From Celeribacter halophilus (lineage in GTDB: Bacteria; Pseudomonadota; Alphaproteobacteria; Rhodobacterales; Rhodobacteraceae): a stretch of DNA of 64,000 nucleotides. The DNA lies in NCBI RefSeq assembly GCF_900114135.1, contig NZ_FORY01000002.1, forward strand, positions 124,001-188,000. The letters run 5' to 3'. The notes under the pieces were generated by a model. It made no database searches, had not been told where the DNA came from, and saw only the letters and a list, made by a program, of their open reading frames with translations. A program made the translations under genes and the position numbers. Below, in pieces: positions 1-8,573 of this stretch (positions are counted from its first letter, which is position 1; each line of letters starts with the position of its first letter).

Positions 1-918
1 ATGGTCATCAAGTTCAGCCACGTCACCAACACGGACAAGCACCCCAAAGGCATCGCCGCCCAGTTGTTCGCCGACCGCGTGAACGAAGAGATGGACGGCA
101 AGGTCTGTGTCGAGGTCTATCCGAACTCCACGCTCTACAACGATGATCAGGTTCTCGAAGCGATGCTGCAAGGCGACGTTCAGATGGCGGCTCCATCGCT
201 GTCGAAATTCGAAACCTTCACCAAGATCTACCGTATCTTCGATCTGCCCTTCATGTTCAAAAACATGGATGCCGTGGAAGAGTTCCAGAACTCCGATGCC
301 GGTGAAGCGATGAAGCAGGTCATGGTGCGCCGTGGTCTTCTGGGTCTCGAATTCTGGCACAACGGTCTGAAACAGATCTCCGCCAACAAGCCGCTGATCA
401 ACCCTGAAGACGCAGCCGGCCTGAAATTCCGCGTGCAGCCTTCCGACGTGCTGGTTGCCCAGATGGAAGCTCTGAACGCCTCGCCGCAGCCGATGGCCTT
501 CTCCGAAGTTTACGGCGCACTGCAAACCGGCGTTGTGGACGGTCAACAGAACACATGGTCCAACATCTATGGTCAGAAGTTCTTTGAAGTGCAGGACGGC
601 GTTACCGAAACCAACCACGGTCTTCTCGACTATATGGTTGTGACCTCTGTGGACTGGTGGGAAGGGCTTGATGCCGACATCCGTGACCAGCTCGCCACGA
701 TTCTGGAAGAAGTCACCGTCGAACGCAACGCGGCCATCGGTCAGGTGGACGCTGACAACCGTCAGGCTGTTCTGGATGCCGGTGGTGTGATCCGCGAACT
801 GACCGAAGAGCAACGTCAGGCTTGGGTCGATATGATGAAACCGGTCTGGGCCCAGTTCGAAGCCGATGTGGGTGCCGAGAACATCGCTCTGGCACAAGAA
901 ATCAACGCCAAGCACTAA
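1..918 (+). CDS. dctP: TRAP transporter substrate-binding protein, DctP family (5' truncated by window edge)
   Basis: Periplasmic solute receptor of a tripartite ATP-independent periplasmic (TRAP) transporter; it delivers a carboxylate-type substrate to the DctQM membrane complex. The reading frame is open from base 1, and the first ATG is probably internal: the visible protein begins at the first beta strand (VIKFSHV) and the signal peptide that should precede it is missing. Family marks include FRVQPSD near residue 144, which carries the arginine that usually binds the substrate carboxylate, and GVVDGQQNTWSNIY near residue 178. A C4-dicarboxylate or similar organic acid is likely, but the substrate cannot be read from sequence. 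A hairpin follows the stop codon, then dctQ and dctM. Family call is secure; substrate is not. Confidence 0.93.
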   Translation: MVIKFSHVTNTDKHPKGIAAQLFADRVNEEMDGKVCVEVYPNSTLYNDDQVLEAMLQGDVQMAAPSLSKFETFTKIYRIFDLPFMFKNMDAVEEFQNSDAGEAMKQVMVRRGLLGLEFWHNGLKQISANKPLINPEDAAGLKFRVQPSDVLVAQMEALNASPQPMAFSEVYGALQTGVVDGQQNTWSNIYGQKFFEVQDGVTETNHGLLDYMVVTSVDWWEGLDADIRDQLATILEEVTVERNAAIGQVDADNRQAVLDAGGVIRELTEEQRQAWVDMMKPVWAQFEADVGAENIALAQEINAKH

Positions 919-935
919 GCTGGCGGTCACGACGA

Positions 936-966
936 CAGGGCCCCGTCTCTGATGGGGCCTTGTTTA
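936..966 (+). terminator. Hairpin between dctP and dctQ
   Basis: GGCCCC (939-944) pairs with GGGGCC (954-959) around a 9-nt loop, followed by a short T-rich stretch. A hairpin here often lets the binding-protein gene be expressed above the permease genes by partial termination or mRNA protection. It is probably not a full stop, because dctQM follow on the same strand. Confidence 0.6.
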
Positions 967-1032
967 CACCCGAAGACCGGGTGATCCGGTTCGCAAACAG
1001 GCCGGGAAGAGGGGCAAGAGGGGTCACTCACC

Positions 1033-1722
1033 ATGACACAATATCAAGACAATCTACCGAAATCGGCCTTGGCGGCCTTCTTCGACGGGCTCGAAGAGAA
1101 CATCATCGCGCTGATCCTCGGTCTGATGACGCTCATCACATTCGCCAATGTGGTGCTGCGCTACCTGTTCAACCAATCCCTGATCTGGGGCCTCGAAGTG
1201 GTGCTAATCCTCTTCGCGTGGATGGTTCTTCTGGGGATTTCCTACGGGTTCAAAAAGACCTCGCACCTTGGTGTGGATGCGGTGATCAACATTCTGCCGA
1301 CGCGCGGGCAACGTGTGCTTGCGATTATTTCTGCCGTGGTCTGTCTGATCTATGCAGCACTTTTGTTGAAAGGCGCTTGGGACTACTGGGCCCCGTTTGC
1401 CGCGTTGCAGCCGACCGAAGGCCGCTGGTTCCCGACGGGGTTCACCGAGAACACGCGTGACCGTGCGTTCTATGTCACCGATCAGGTGCCGATGCTGGAC
1501 ATGTTCCGCTGGCTCGAAGGGTTGATCAACTATGGCGACAGCTATGACAAGCTGCCGCGGGTGATCCCCTATGCCATTCTGCCCTTTTCCACCGCACTGA
1601 TCCTTCTGCGTGTGGTTCAGGCCACCGTCCGTATCGTGACGGGCAAGCAGAACTCCCTGATCGTCTCTCATGAGGCCGAAGACGAAGTCGAGCGCGTCGC
1701 GCACGGCGAATACGAGGAATAA
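1033..1722 (+). CDS. dctQ: TRAP transporter small permease, DctQ family
   Basis: Small membrane subunit of the TRAP transporter, 229 aa. It pairs with DctM and is thought to help dock the binding protein. Hydrophobic segments lie near residues 20-45, 50-70, 90-115 and 175-200, giving four membrane spans. The FANVVLRYLFN and WGLEVVLILFAWMVLLG stretches are typical of DctQ. A polar insertion of about 50 residues between the third and fourth spans (about 120-175) makes it longer than compact DctQ proteins. The stop lies 5 nt before dctM, so the two are co-transcribed. Confidence 0.93.
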   Translation: MTQYQDNLPKSALAAFFDGLEENIIALILGLMTLITFANVVLRYLFNQSLIWGLEVVLILFAWMVLLGISYGFKKTSHLGVDAVINILPTRGQRVLAIISAVVCLIYAALLLKGAWDYWAPFAALQPTEGRWFPTGFTENTRDRAFYVTDQVPMLDMFRWLEGLINYGDSYDKLPRVIPYAILPFSTALILLRVVQATVRIVTGKQNSLIVSHEAEDEVERVAHGEYEE

Positions 1723-1727
1723 CCCCA

Positions 1728-3122
1728 ATGGATGTCGTCTTTCTTTTCGCCATGGTCATCGGCCTTCTGCTGATCGGTGTGCCGATTGCAGTCTCTCTGG
1801 GCCTGTCCTCCATCATCTTCCTGTTGATGTTCTCCGACACATCGCTCGCGTCGGTGGCCCAGTCGCTCTATCAGGCGATGGCAGGGCACTACACGCTTCT
1901 GGCCATCCCCTTCTTCATCCTTGCCTCCTCGTTCATGTCGACGGGCGGTGTGGCCAAACGCATCGTGCGCTTTGCCATTGCCTGTGTGGGGCATTTCCAC
2001 GGCGGTCTGGCGATTGCGGGTGTGTTTGCCTGTATGATCTTTGCTGCACTGTCGGGCTCCTCGCCTGCGACCGTTGTGGCCATCGGCTCCATCGTCATCG
2101 CCGCCATGACCCAGATGGGCTACACCAAGGACTTCGCCGCCGGTGTCATCGCCAACGCGGGCACCTTGGGCATCCTGATCCCGCCCTCCATTGTGATGGT
2201 GGTCTACGCTTCCGCCACGGATGTTTCCGTGGGCCGTATGTTCCTTGCCGGTGTGATCCCCGGGATCCTCGCAGGCACCATGCTGATGATCGCGATCTAT
2301 GTCATGGCACGGATCAAGAAACTGCCGAAAGGTGAATGGGCCGGTTGGGGTGAAATCGGCTCGGCCTTCAAGGATGCCTTTTGGGGCCTGATGCTCATCG
2401 TCATCATCATGGTCGGGATTTACGGTGTTCCGGGCGTGACAGGCGCGATCTTCACCCCCACCGAAGCGGCTGCTGTGGCCTCCGTCTACGCCTTCCTCGT
2501 GGCCTCCTTTGTCTATCGTGACATGGGACCGCTGGCGGATCGCGACGGCACCGGACCCGTGTCACTTCTGAACAAGCCCCAAGCGCTCGTGACTGCCTTT
2601 TTCCACAAGGACACGCGCCATACGCTGTTCGATGCGGGCAAGCTGACCATCATGCTCATGTTCATCATCGCCAACGCGCTGATCCTGAAACATGTGCTCA
2701 CCGATGAGCAAATCCCGCAGCAGATCGCCAACGCCATGCTGTCGGCGGGCTTCGGCAAGATCATGTTCCTCATCATGGTCAATGTGATCCTGCTGATCGG
2801 CGGGCAGTTCATGGAACCCTCGGGGCTGATCGTGATCGTCGCGCCCCTGGTCTTCCCGATTGCCATCGAGCTTGGCGTGGACCCGATCCACCTCGGCATC
2901 ATCATGGTGGTGAACATGGAAATCGGCATGATCACGCCGCCTGTGGGCCTGAACCTCTTCGTGACCTCCGGCGTTGCCGGAATGCCGATGATGTCCGTCG
3001 TCCGCGCCGCGCTGCCGTTCCTTGCGATCCTGTTTGTCTTCCTGATCCTCGTCACCTATGTGCCCGCGATTTCGACCTTCCTGCCGACATCGCTCATGGG
3101 ACCGGAGATCATCACAAACTGA
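1728..3122 (+). CDS. dctM: TRAP transporter large permease, DctM family
   Basis: Large permease subunit that performs sodium-coupled transport through an elevator-type mechanism. It is 464 aa and very hydrophobic, with about 12 membrane segments and the conserved AALSGSSPATVVAIGSI and NMEIGMITPPVGLNLF motifs. It is longer than the usual 425-430 aa because of a polar loop around residues 262-305, before the segment LTIMLMFIIANALIL. The gene begins 5 nt after dctQ and ends before a strong terminator, closing the dctPQM operon. Confidence 0.95.
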   Translation: MDVVFLFAMVIGLLLIGVPIAVSLGLSSIIFLLMFSDTSLASVAQSLYQAMAGHYTLLAIPFFILASSFMSTGGVAKRIVRFAIACVGHFHGGLAIAGVFACMIFAALSGSSPATVVAIGSIVIAAMTQMGYTKDFAAGVIANAGTLGILIPPSIVMVVYASATDVSVGRMFLAGVIPGILAGTMLMIAIYVMARIKKLPKGEWAGWGEIGSAFKDAFWGLMLIVIIMVGIYGVPGVTGAIFTPTEAAAVASVYAFLVASFVYRDMGPLADRDGTGPVSLLNKPQALVTAFFHKDTRHTLFDAGKLTIMLMFIIANALILKHVLTDEQIPQQIANAMLSAGFGKIMFLIMVNVILLIGGQFMEPSGLIVIVAPLVFPIAIELGVDPIHLGIIMVVNMEIGMITPPVGLNLFVTSGVAGMPMMSVVRAALPFLAILFVFLILVTYVPAISTFLPTSLMGPEIITN

Positions 3123-3153
3123 TCCGGACAACAGCACCGGAGCAAAGATACAA

Positions 3154-3180
3154 GAGGGGCCTTCGGGCCCCTTTTCCTTT
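3154..3180 (+). terminator. Rho-independent terminator of dctPQM
   Basis: GGGGCC-TTC-GGGCCCC hairpin followed by TTTTCCTTT, 30 nt after the dctM stop. Confidence 0.85.
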
Positions 3181-3195
3181 GTGCCGGAAATACTC
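3176..3195 (+). repeat. Copy 1 of the CCTTTGTGCNNNAAATACTC intergenic motif
   Basis: Twenty-nucleotide motif directly after the dctM terminator. Related copies are at 29094-29114, 39095-39114 and 58664-58683, each touching or close to a terminator. Confidence 0.6.
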
Positions 3196-3236
3196 AAAAG
3201 AAAACGGCGCGCCTTTTTTCAAGGGCACGCCGTTCG
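3195..3236 (-). terminator. Rho-independent terminator of trpGD
   Basis: Read on the minus strand, AACGGCG-T-GCC (3234-3224) pairs with GGC-G-CGCCGTT (3213-3203), followed by TTTTCTTTT. It lies 77 nt beyond the trpD stop. Confidence 0.8.
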
Positions 3237-3250
3237 AGTATTTAAGCCAT

Positions 3251-3295
3251 CAGAAAGCCGACTGTCGGAAAGCTGACCGTCAGAAAGACGTCTGC
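3251..3295. repeat. Three imperfect 15-nt tandem repeats after trpD
   Basis: CAGAAAGCCGACTGT, CGGAAAGCTGACCGT and CAGAAAGACGTCTGC follow head to tail. They occupy the space between the trpD stop and its terminator, so they would be in the 3' untranslated part of the trpGD mRNA. Function unknown. Confidence 0.6.
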
Positions 3296-3312
3296 CAGAG
3301 GGCTGGAGGGTC

Positions 3313-4329
3313 TCAGTTTCCGGAAGTCAGCGCCGCCAGAGCTTCGAGCTTGGCAAGCGCCTTGCCGGAGGCGATGCTCTCGACCGCGATCTCGACACCG
3401 TCCTTGAGGCTCGAAGCCTTGTCGGCCACCACAAGAGCGGCGGCGGCGTTCATCAGCACGGCGTCGCGGTAAGCCCCTGTCTCGCCTTTGAGCAGGTTCA
3501 GCATGGCCTTGCCGTTTTCTTCCGGCGTGCCGCCGAGAATATCCTTGAGCGGATGGACGGGCAGGCCAGCGTCTTCGGGGTGGATTTCCATCGAGCGGAT
3601 GTCACCATGTTCGAGAGCGGCCACGGCGGTCGCGCCGGTGATCGACACTTCGTCGATGCCTTCATGGCCGTAGACCAGCCATGCTTTTTCCGAGCCGAGC
3701 ATTTGCAGCACTTCGGCCATGGGCCAGATCAGGTCGGGCGCGAAGGCGCCGGTGAGCTGGCGTTTGACGCCTGCGGGGTTGGTCAGCGGGCCAAGGATGT
3801 TGAAGATGGTCTTGCAGCCCAGTTCGACCCGCACAGGCCCGACATATTTCATTGCGGGGTGGTGCATAGGGGCCATCATGAAACCGATGCCGATTTCGTT
3901 GATTGCTTTTTCGACCACATCCTTACCGACCATCACATCAATGCCGTTGACCGACATGGCGTCGGCGGAGCCGGATTTCGAGCTGAGGTTGCGGTTGCCG
4001 TGTTTGGCCACGGGGATGCCTGCGCCCGCAACGACAAAGGCTGTGGCGGTGGAGATGTTGAGCGTGCCCAGACCGTCGCCCCCTGTGCCCACGATGTCCA
4101 TTGCATTGTCAGGCGCGGAGACGGGCACGCATTTGTTGCGCATGACCTTGGCGGCAGCGGCATATTCCGATACGGCTTCGCCGCGGGCACGCAGCGCCAT
4201 CAGGAAGCCGCCGATTTGCGCGGGCGTTGCGTCGCCGTTGAACAGGATTTCGAAGGCCTGCTCGGCTTGCGCACGGCTCAAAGGCCCTTCGGAGGCGGCA
4301 AAAATCAAGGGTTTCATCGCGTCACTCAT
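3313..4329 (-). CDS. trpD: Anthranilate phosphoribosyltransferase
   Basis: Second step of tryptophan synthesis: transfers phosphoribose from PRPP to anthranilate. The protein is 338 aa, the usual length, starting MSDAMKPL. The PRPP-binding region [17 protein letters not shown], the [13 protein letters not shown] segment that contacts anthranilate and pyrophosphate, and [12 protein letters not shown] are all present. The reading frame stays open upstream, but the start at 4329 is preferred because its ATG overlaps the trpG stop (ATGA), the usual sign of translational coupling. trpC does not follow; the next gene, dctM, is convergent. Confidence 0.97.
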   Translation of the reverse strand: MSDAMKPLIFAASEGPLSRAQAEQAFEILFNGDATPAQIGGFLMALRARGEAVSEYAAAAKVMRNKCVPVSAPDNAMDIVGTGGDGLGTLNISTATAFVVAGAGIPVAKHGNRNLSSKSGSADAMSVNGIDVMVGKDVVEKAINEIGIGFMMAPMHHPAMKYVGPVRVELGCKTIFNILGPLTNPAGVKRQLTGAFAPDLIWPMAEVLQMLGSEKAWLVYGHEGIDEVSITGATAVAALEHGDIRSMEIHPEDAGLPVHPLKDILGGTPEENGKAMLNLLKGETGAYRDAVLMNAAAALVVADKASSLKDGVEIAVESIASGKALAKLEALAALTSGN

Positions 4330-4913
4330 GCCGCTTCTTCCTCTTTCAACTGGTTCAGAAATGTTTTGAACATATCGTGCCCGTGCTCGGAGCGGATGCT
4401 TTCCGGATGGAATTGCACCCCTTCGATGGGCAGGGCCTTGTGGCGCAGGCCCATGATGGTGCCGTCCTTGAGCTCTGCGGTCACCTCCAGACAATCGGGC
4501 AGTGTGGCGCGGTCCACGACGAGCGAGTGATAGCGCGTGCCTTGCAACGGTGAGGGCAGACCGGCGAAGACACCTTTGCCTTCGTGATAGATCTCGCCCA
4601 TCTTGCCGTGAACGATCTCGTGACACCGCACGACATTGCCGCCGAAAGCCTCGCCAATGGACTGATGGCCCAGACAGACGCCAAGGAGCGGAATGCCCGC
4701 ATCAGCCGCGGCATGGACAAGCGGCACGCAAATGCCTGCCTCAGTGGGCGTGCAGGGCCCCGGAGACAGCACAATGCCCGAAGGGCGCAGTGCCATGGCC
4801 TCTTGCACGTTGAGAGCATCATTGCGGACCACATTGGCTTGCCACCCCAATTCGCCGATATAGTGGACGAGATTATAGGTGAAACTGTCGTAGTTATCGA
4901 TCAGAAGCAGCAT
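4326..4913 (-). CDS. trpG: Anthranilate synthase component II (glutamine amidotransferase)
   Basis: Hydrolyses glutamine and passes ammonia to the TrpE subunit. The protein is 195 aa, a class I amidotransferase of the TrpG/PabA type. The nucleophile is in LLGVCLGHQ near residue 80, and the His-Glu pair is in GVQFHPES near residue 170. The start at 4913 gives the standard [15 protein letters not shown] beginning and has AAAGGA 7 nt upstream; a longer start at 4970 would add an unlikely tail. A role in folate synthesis (PabA) cannot be excluded, but coupling to trpD supports tryptophan. trpE is not adjacent: the divergent neighbour is the YibQ-like gene. Confidence 0.95.
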   Translation of the reverse strand: MLLLIDNYDSFTYNLVHYIGELGWQANVVRNDALNVQEAMALRPSGIVLSPGPCTPTEAGICVPLVHAAADAGIPLLGVCLGHQSIGEAFGGNVVRCHEIVHGKMGEIYHEGKGVFAGLPSPLQGTRYHSLVVDRATLPDCLEVTAELKDGTIMGLRHKALPIEGVQFHPESIRSEHGHDMFKTFLNQLKEEEAA

Positions 4914-5188
4914 GGTAGCGGTCCTTTTGCGCGCGAATACGCCGAGAAATAGGGCTGTCGTCGCGGGCAATCGGCCCGTCTGACAGCAAAGGGCTCAAAG
5001 GGGGATGATCCCGCCTCAAAGCCGCGCTATACATGTTCACAAGGGCCGGACAGGGTCAAGGGCCGCCTTGACGGGGCGGCCCAAAGTTGAGGCCGGAATG
5101 ACGTTCGGATAGGATCGGAACGTGTCCGGAGCAGGACAAACAGACGAATGCCGGGGCGACGCCCCGACGACAGGCTAAGGAGCACGGA

Positions 5189-6712
5189 ATGGGGCGGGGA
5201 ATATTCACCGGATTGATCTGGGGAACGATTGTCGGATTCGGGATTCTGATCGTGGCCAATGAAGTGGCTGCACCTGTCAATTTGACGGCGTCCCAGCCTG
5301 CGCCAGCCGCATCTGAGGGAGTGACGCCTCCGGTCGAGAGCGCGCCGGTTGATACGGCAGATATGGCGGACACGGAGGCCATGCCTGCCGATCCTGCAGA
5401 GGTTGATCCTTCTGAGCCAATGGTCGGTGAAACGGAAACCGCACCAGTGGAGCCGATGGCATCGGAAGAATCTGTCGAGCCGGAAGCCGAAAGCTTGACC
5501 GCTCCAGCCGAGACGATGCCTGTTGAGACTGTGCCGACTGAGACGACGCCGCAAGCCGAGACGCAGGCCTCCGAGGCCACAACCGAACCTTCCACTGCGC
5601 CGGAAATTGTCCTGCCCAACGGGCCGCAAACGCCGCAGGGCGGGGATGAGACTATGGACAGTGTCGAGACGCCGGAGACCAGCCCCGTGCTGACCCCGCC
5701 GCAAGGCTTCGCGCCGCAAGCCGGAGCCGCCGACAGCCAGCCCGCCGCGCCTGATGGCATTGATCTGCCCGCAACGACGCCTCCGGCCCCCGAGGGGACA
5801 GGTATGGAAGAGGGCATGGATGAGACCGCCCCTGACACTGACGAGGCGCTGAACACCACGCCCGAAGTGAAAATCATGTCCCCCGAAGATGCGGCCACAG
5901 AGGCGCTGCCGGGGCAGAAGGTCGGCTCCTTCACCGATCGCAACGACAGCCGCGTGTCCTCGCGCCTGCCGTCTATCACGGATGCCCCCGCAACGGACAC
6001 AGCGGAGGCCGCCCCCGTGGTGGTTGCAGATGATCTGCCCGCGCTTCTGGCCTATTCGGCGGACTTCAATGAGTCGCCCTCCGGTCCGGTGATGAGCGTG
6101 ATCCTCGTGGATATCGCCGAGCTTGGACCGGAAGATGCCGCCCTGTCGCACCTGCCGTTCCCAGTGACATTCGCCGTGGACGCGATGGCATCGCAGGCTG
6201 GCGAACGCGCTCTGGCCTATCGCGACAAGGGGCTGGAAGTCCTCTCGATGATCTCGCTGCCTGACGGGGCGACGCCGCAGGATGCCGCCGTGATCCTGTC
6301 GGAGGCGGCCAATCTTGTGCCTGTTTCCATCGGGTTCCTCGATGTGCCCTCGGCCAGCTTCCAAGCCTCGCGTCAGGTGGCGGCGCAGGTCGTGGCCACG
6401 GCGCAGGAAAGCGGGCGCGGCCTAGTGACCTTCCCGCACGGGCTCAACTCTCTGGAGCAGGAAGCCAAACGCGCCAAAGCCCCCGCTGCGCTGGTGTTCC
6501 GCGATTTCGATGGCCGCTCACAGGATGTCGCCGCGATGAAGCGCTTCCTCGATCAGGCCGCATTTCAGGCGGGCACGGGCAAAACCGTGGTGCTTCTGGG
6601 CCGCTCGAAACCCGACACGATTCAGGCGCTGGCGGAATGGTCTCTGGGCAACCGCGCCGCGACTGTGACCATGGTGCCGCTGTCCTACCTTTTGAGCCGC
6701 TCACAGCTTTGA
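5189..6712 (+). CDS. Divergent polysaccharide deacetylase family protein (YibQ-like)
   Basis: Membrane-anchored envelope protein of 507 aa. A single membrane anchor (about residues 6-24, with a G-rich GLIWGTIVGFGIL pattern) is followed by a long linker rich in Pro, Glu, Thr and Ala (about 30-285), then a C-terminal deacetylase-like domain (about 290-507). The domain keeps the family fold signatures such as VILVDIAELGP, PFPVTFAVDA and a late FPHGLN segment, but not a clear NodB metal triad, so enzymatic activity is uncertain. A good Shine-Dalgarno (AAGGAG) precedes the ATG, and a CGGGGC-GAC-GCCCCG hairpin (5152-5166) lies just upstream of it. In Rhodobacter a yibQ gene lies next to trpG, as I recall, which fits its place here. 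Confidence 0.8.
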   Translation: MGRGIFTGLIWGTIVGFGILIVANEVAAPVNLTASQPAPAASEGVTPPVESAPVDTADMADTEAMPADPAEVDPSEPMVGETETAPVEPMASEESVEPEAESLTAPAETMPVETVPTETTPQAETQASEATTEPSTAPEIVLPNGPQTPQGGDETMDSVETPETSPVLTPPQGFAPQAGAADSQPAAPDGIDLPATTPPAPEGTGMEEGMDETAPDTDEALNTTPEVKIMSPEDAATEALPGQKVGSFTDRNDSRVSSRLPSITDAPATDTAEAAPVVVADDLPALLAYSADFNESPSGPVMSVILVDIAELGPEDAALSHLPFPVTFAVDAMASQAGERALAYRDKGLEVLSMISLPDGATPQDAAVILSEAANLVPVSIGFLDVPSASFQASRQVAAQVVATAQESGRGLVTFPHGLNSLEQEAKRAKAPAALVFRDFDGRSQDVAAMKRFLDQAAFQAGTGKTVVLLGRSKPDTIQALAEWSLGNRAATVTMVPLSYLLSRSQL

Positions 6713-6830
6713 TCCGTCAAGATTGCGTGGCCTCAACACACGAGTGAGGGCGCAGGACGCTTGACAGGGTGCGACATTTTGTCATCCAATCTCCTCCGGA
6801 GACCGGCACAAGACCGGCAGGGAGGGCAAT

Positions 6831-7601
6831 ATGACAGAGATGACAGCAGCAGCGGCGGCGCCGGTGCCGCATGTGGCGCGTTTGGGACTTGCGGATTTGC
6901 GTGCGGCATTACAGGCGGGCTGGCGGGATTACCGGCGGGCACCGGCCTTCGGATGTTTCTTTGCGGCGGTCTATGTGCTCATCGGGATCGGCTTTGTGTT
7001 GTTCGGCGCGGGCACTGTGCTCTGGACCTTCGCCTTTTCGCTGGCCTTCCCGTTGTTCGCCCCCTTCGCAGCCGTGGGGCTGTACGAGGTATCGCGGCGT
7101 CTGGATCGTGGCGGGGCGATGGACTGGTATAAGATCCTCGGCGTGGTGATTGCGGAAAAGGACCGGCAAATCCCGTGGATGGGGGCGATCATCGTTATCT
7201 ATGTGCTGTTCTGGTCTTTCCTCGCCCATATGATCTTCGCGCTCTTTATGGGGCTGTCGGTGATGACCAATGTTTCAAGCTCTTATGATGTGTTCCTGAC
7301 GCCCAATGGGTTGACCATGATGGCGGTGGAGCTTGGCGTGGGCGGCGTTCTGGCCTTTGTGCTGTTTTCCCTGACGGTGACTTCCCTGCCGCATCTTTTG
7401 GACAAGGAGGTGGATTTTGTCACAGCGATGCTCCTGTCCCTGCAAGTGGTGCGGCAAAATCCGGTGGTGATGCTGGTCTGGGCGGGTTTGATTGCCGTTG
7501 TGACGCTGGTGGCAATGGTGCCACTTTTCCTTGGGCTGTTCGTGGCGCTGCCGGTGCTGGGACATGCGACATGGCATCTGTATCGGCGCGCGCTTCCTTG
7601 A
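6831..7601 (+). CDS. DUF2189 family integral membrane protein
   Basis: Membrane protein of unknown function, 256 aa. After a short cytoplasmic N-terminus, ADLRAALQAGWRDYRRAP leads into about six membrane spans; the arrangement FAAVYVLIGIGFVLFGAGT / FAPFAAVGLYEVSRRLD is characteristic of DUF2189 proteins. The start follows GGAGGGCAAT. The gene faces the EamA transporter gene, leaving only 12 nt between the two stop codons, so the transcripts must share or overlap their ends. Confidence 0.8.
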   Translation: MTEMTAAAAAPVPHVARLGLADLRAALQAGWRDYRRAPAFGCFFAAVYVLIGIGFVLFGAGTVLWTFAFSLAFPLFAPFAAVGLYEVSRRLDRGGAMDWYKILGVVIAEKDRQIPWMGAIIVIYVLFWSFLAHMIFALFMGLSVMTNVSSSYDVFLTPNGLTMMAVELGVGGVLAFVLFSLTVTSLPHLLDKEVDFVTAMLLSLQVVRQNPVVMLVWAGLIAVVTLVAMVPLFLGLFVALPVLGHATWHLYRRALP

Positions 7602-7613
7602 GAGGCCGTGGGG

Positions 7614-8513
7614 CTAGGTGCTTTTGCGTGCGCCTCTGGCCGTTAGCATCAACAAGACACCCGCGCCCACAATCACCGCCCCGCCTAGCAGTTCCAGCGC
7701 ATCGGGCCGCTCGCCAAAGACCAGCGCGCCGAGCACCATGGCAAAGACAAGCCGCGTGTAGCGAAACGGTGTAACGACCGACAACTCGCCCATGCGCATG
7801 GCCATGGTGAGCGCGGTATAGGCGGCGACACCGACGAGACTTGCCATGATGATGAAGCCGAGGTCGCTTACCTGCGGTATGATCCAGTAGCCATCATAGA
7901 CCGACAGGAGCAGACCGGACAGCAGCAGCGCGGCAAAGCCCGTCACGCCAAGCTGGGCGTAGGACAGCACGGGGGAGGCGGCGCGTGTGGCCAGATCACG
8001 CCCCGCAAAGCCGATCATCCCCAGAACCGCGAGAATGGAGAGCGGGGAAAATCCGTCGAGGCCGGGGCGGATCACCAGAAGTACGCCGAGAAAGCCCAAT
8101 GCAATGAGCGCCCAGCGGCTCAGGCTGACCGGTTCGCGAAAGATCACCACTGCTGCTGCGGCGACCATGAGCGGCGTGGCTTGCAAAATCGCGGAAGTGG
8201 TGGACAGGGCGGTGAGTGCCAGAGACAGGGTGAAAAACACACGTCCCAGCACTTCGAACCCTGCGCGGATCACCATGACGCGCTCTGTCATCACCGGATG
8301 AAAGACCCGTTCGCGGCGCTGCCATGTTAGGCCCGCGAAGATCATCGTGCCCGCAAACCCGAAGAGCGTCAGGATTTGCCCCACGGGCATATGGGCCGCG
8401 GCCTGTTTGACGGCCATATCTTCCAGCGAAAAACAGAACATGGCGAGCACCATCAGGAGCGCGCCTTTGAGATTGCCCGCTTTCAGCGTGGCGAGATCAG
8501 GGGATAATGTCAT
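7614..8513 (-). CDS. DMT superfamily transporter, EamA family
   Basis: Inner-membrane exporter or importer of small metabolites, 299 aa, with ten predicted membrane segments arranged as two EamA repeats (about 17-145 and 160-290). The repeat boundary motif (FREPVSLSRWALIALGFLGV in the first half, VFGERPDALELLGGAVIVGAG in the second) is clear. GGAGG sits 6 nt before the ATG at 8513. The substrate cannot be predicted. It may be transcribed with nothing else, as the next upstream gene on this strand ends 60 nt away. Confidence 0.88.
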   Translation of the reverse strand: MTLSPDLATLKAGNLKGALLMVLAMFCFSLEDMAVKQAAAHMPVGQILTLFGFAGTMIFAGLTWQRRERVFHPVMTERVMVIRAGFEVLGRVFFTLSLALTALSTTSAILQATPLMVAAAAVVIFREPVSLSRWALIALGFLGVLLVIRPGLDGFSPLSILAVLGMIGFAGRDLATRAASPVLSYAQLGVTGFAALLLSGLLLSVYDGYWIIPQVSDLGFIIMASLVGVAAYTALTMAMRMGELSVVTPFRYTRLVFAMVLGALVFGERPDALELLGGAVIVGAGVLLMLTARGARKST

Positions 8514-8573
8514 GAGACCTCCGGAACGTGTGGCGCGACCATGGCGAAATGGGGCAGGGGAGGCAAGATGGCT

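Noticed and set aside
5027-6364. Minus-strand frame of 445 codons opposite the YibQ-like gene
   Set aside because: Arg/Gly/His-rich shadow of the low-complexity linker.
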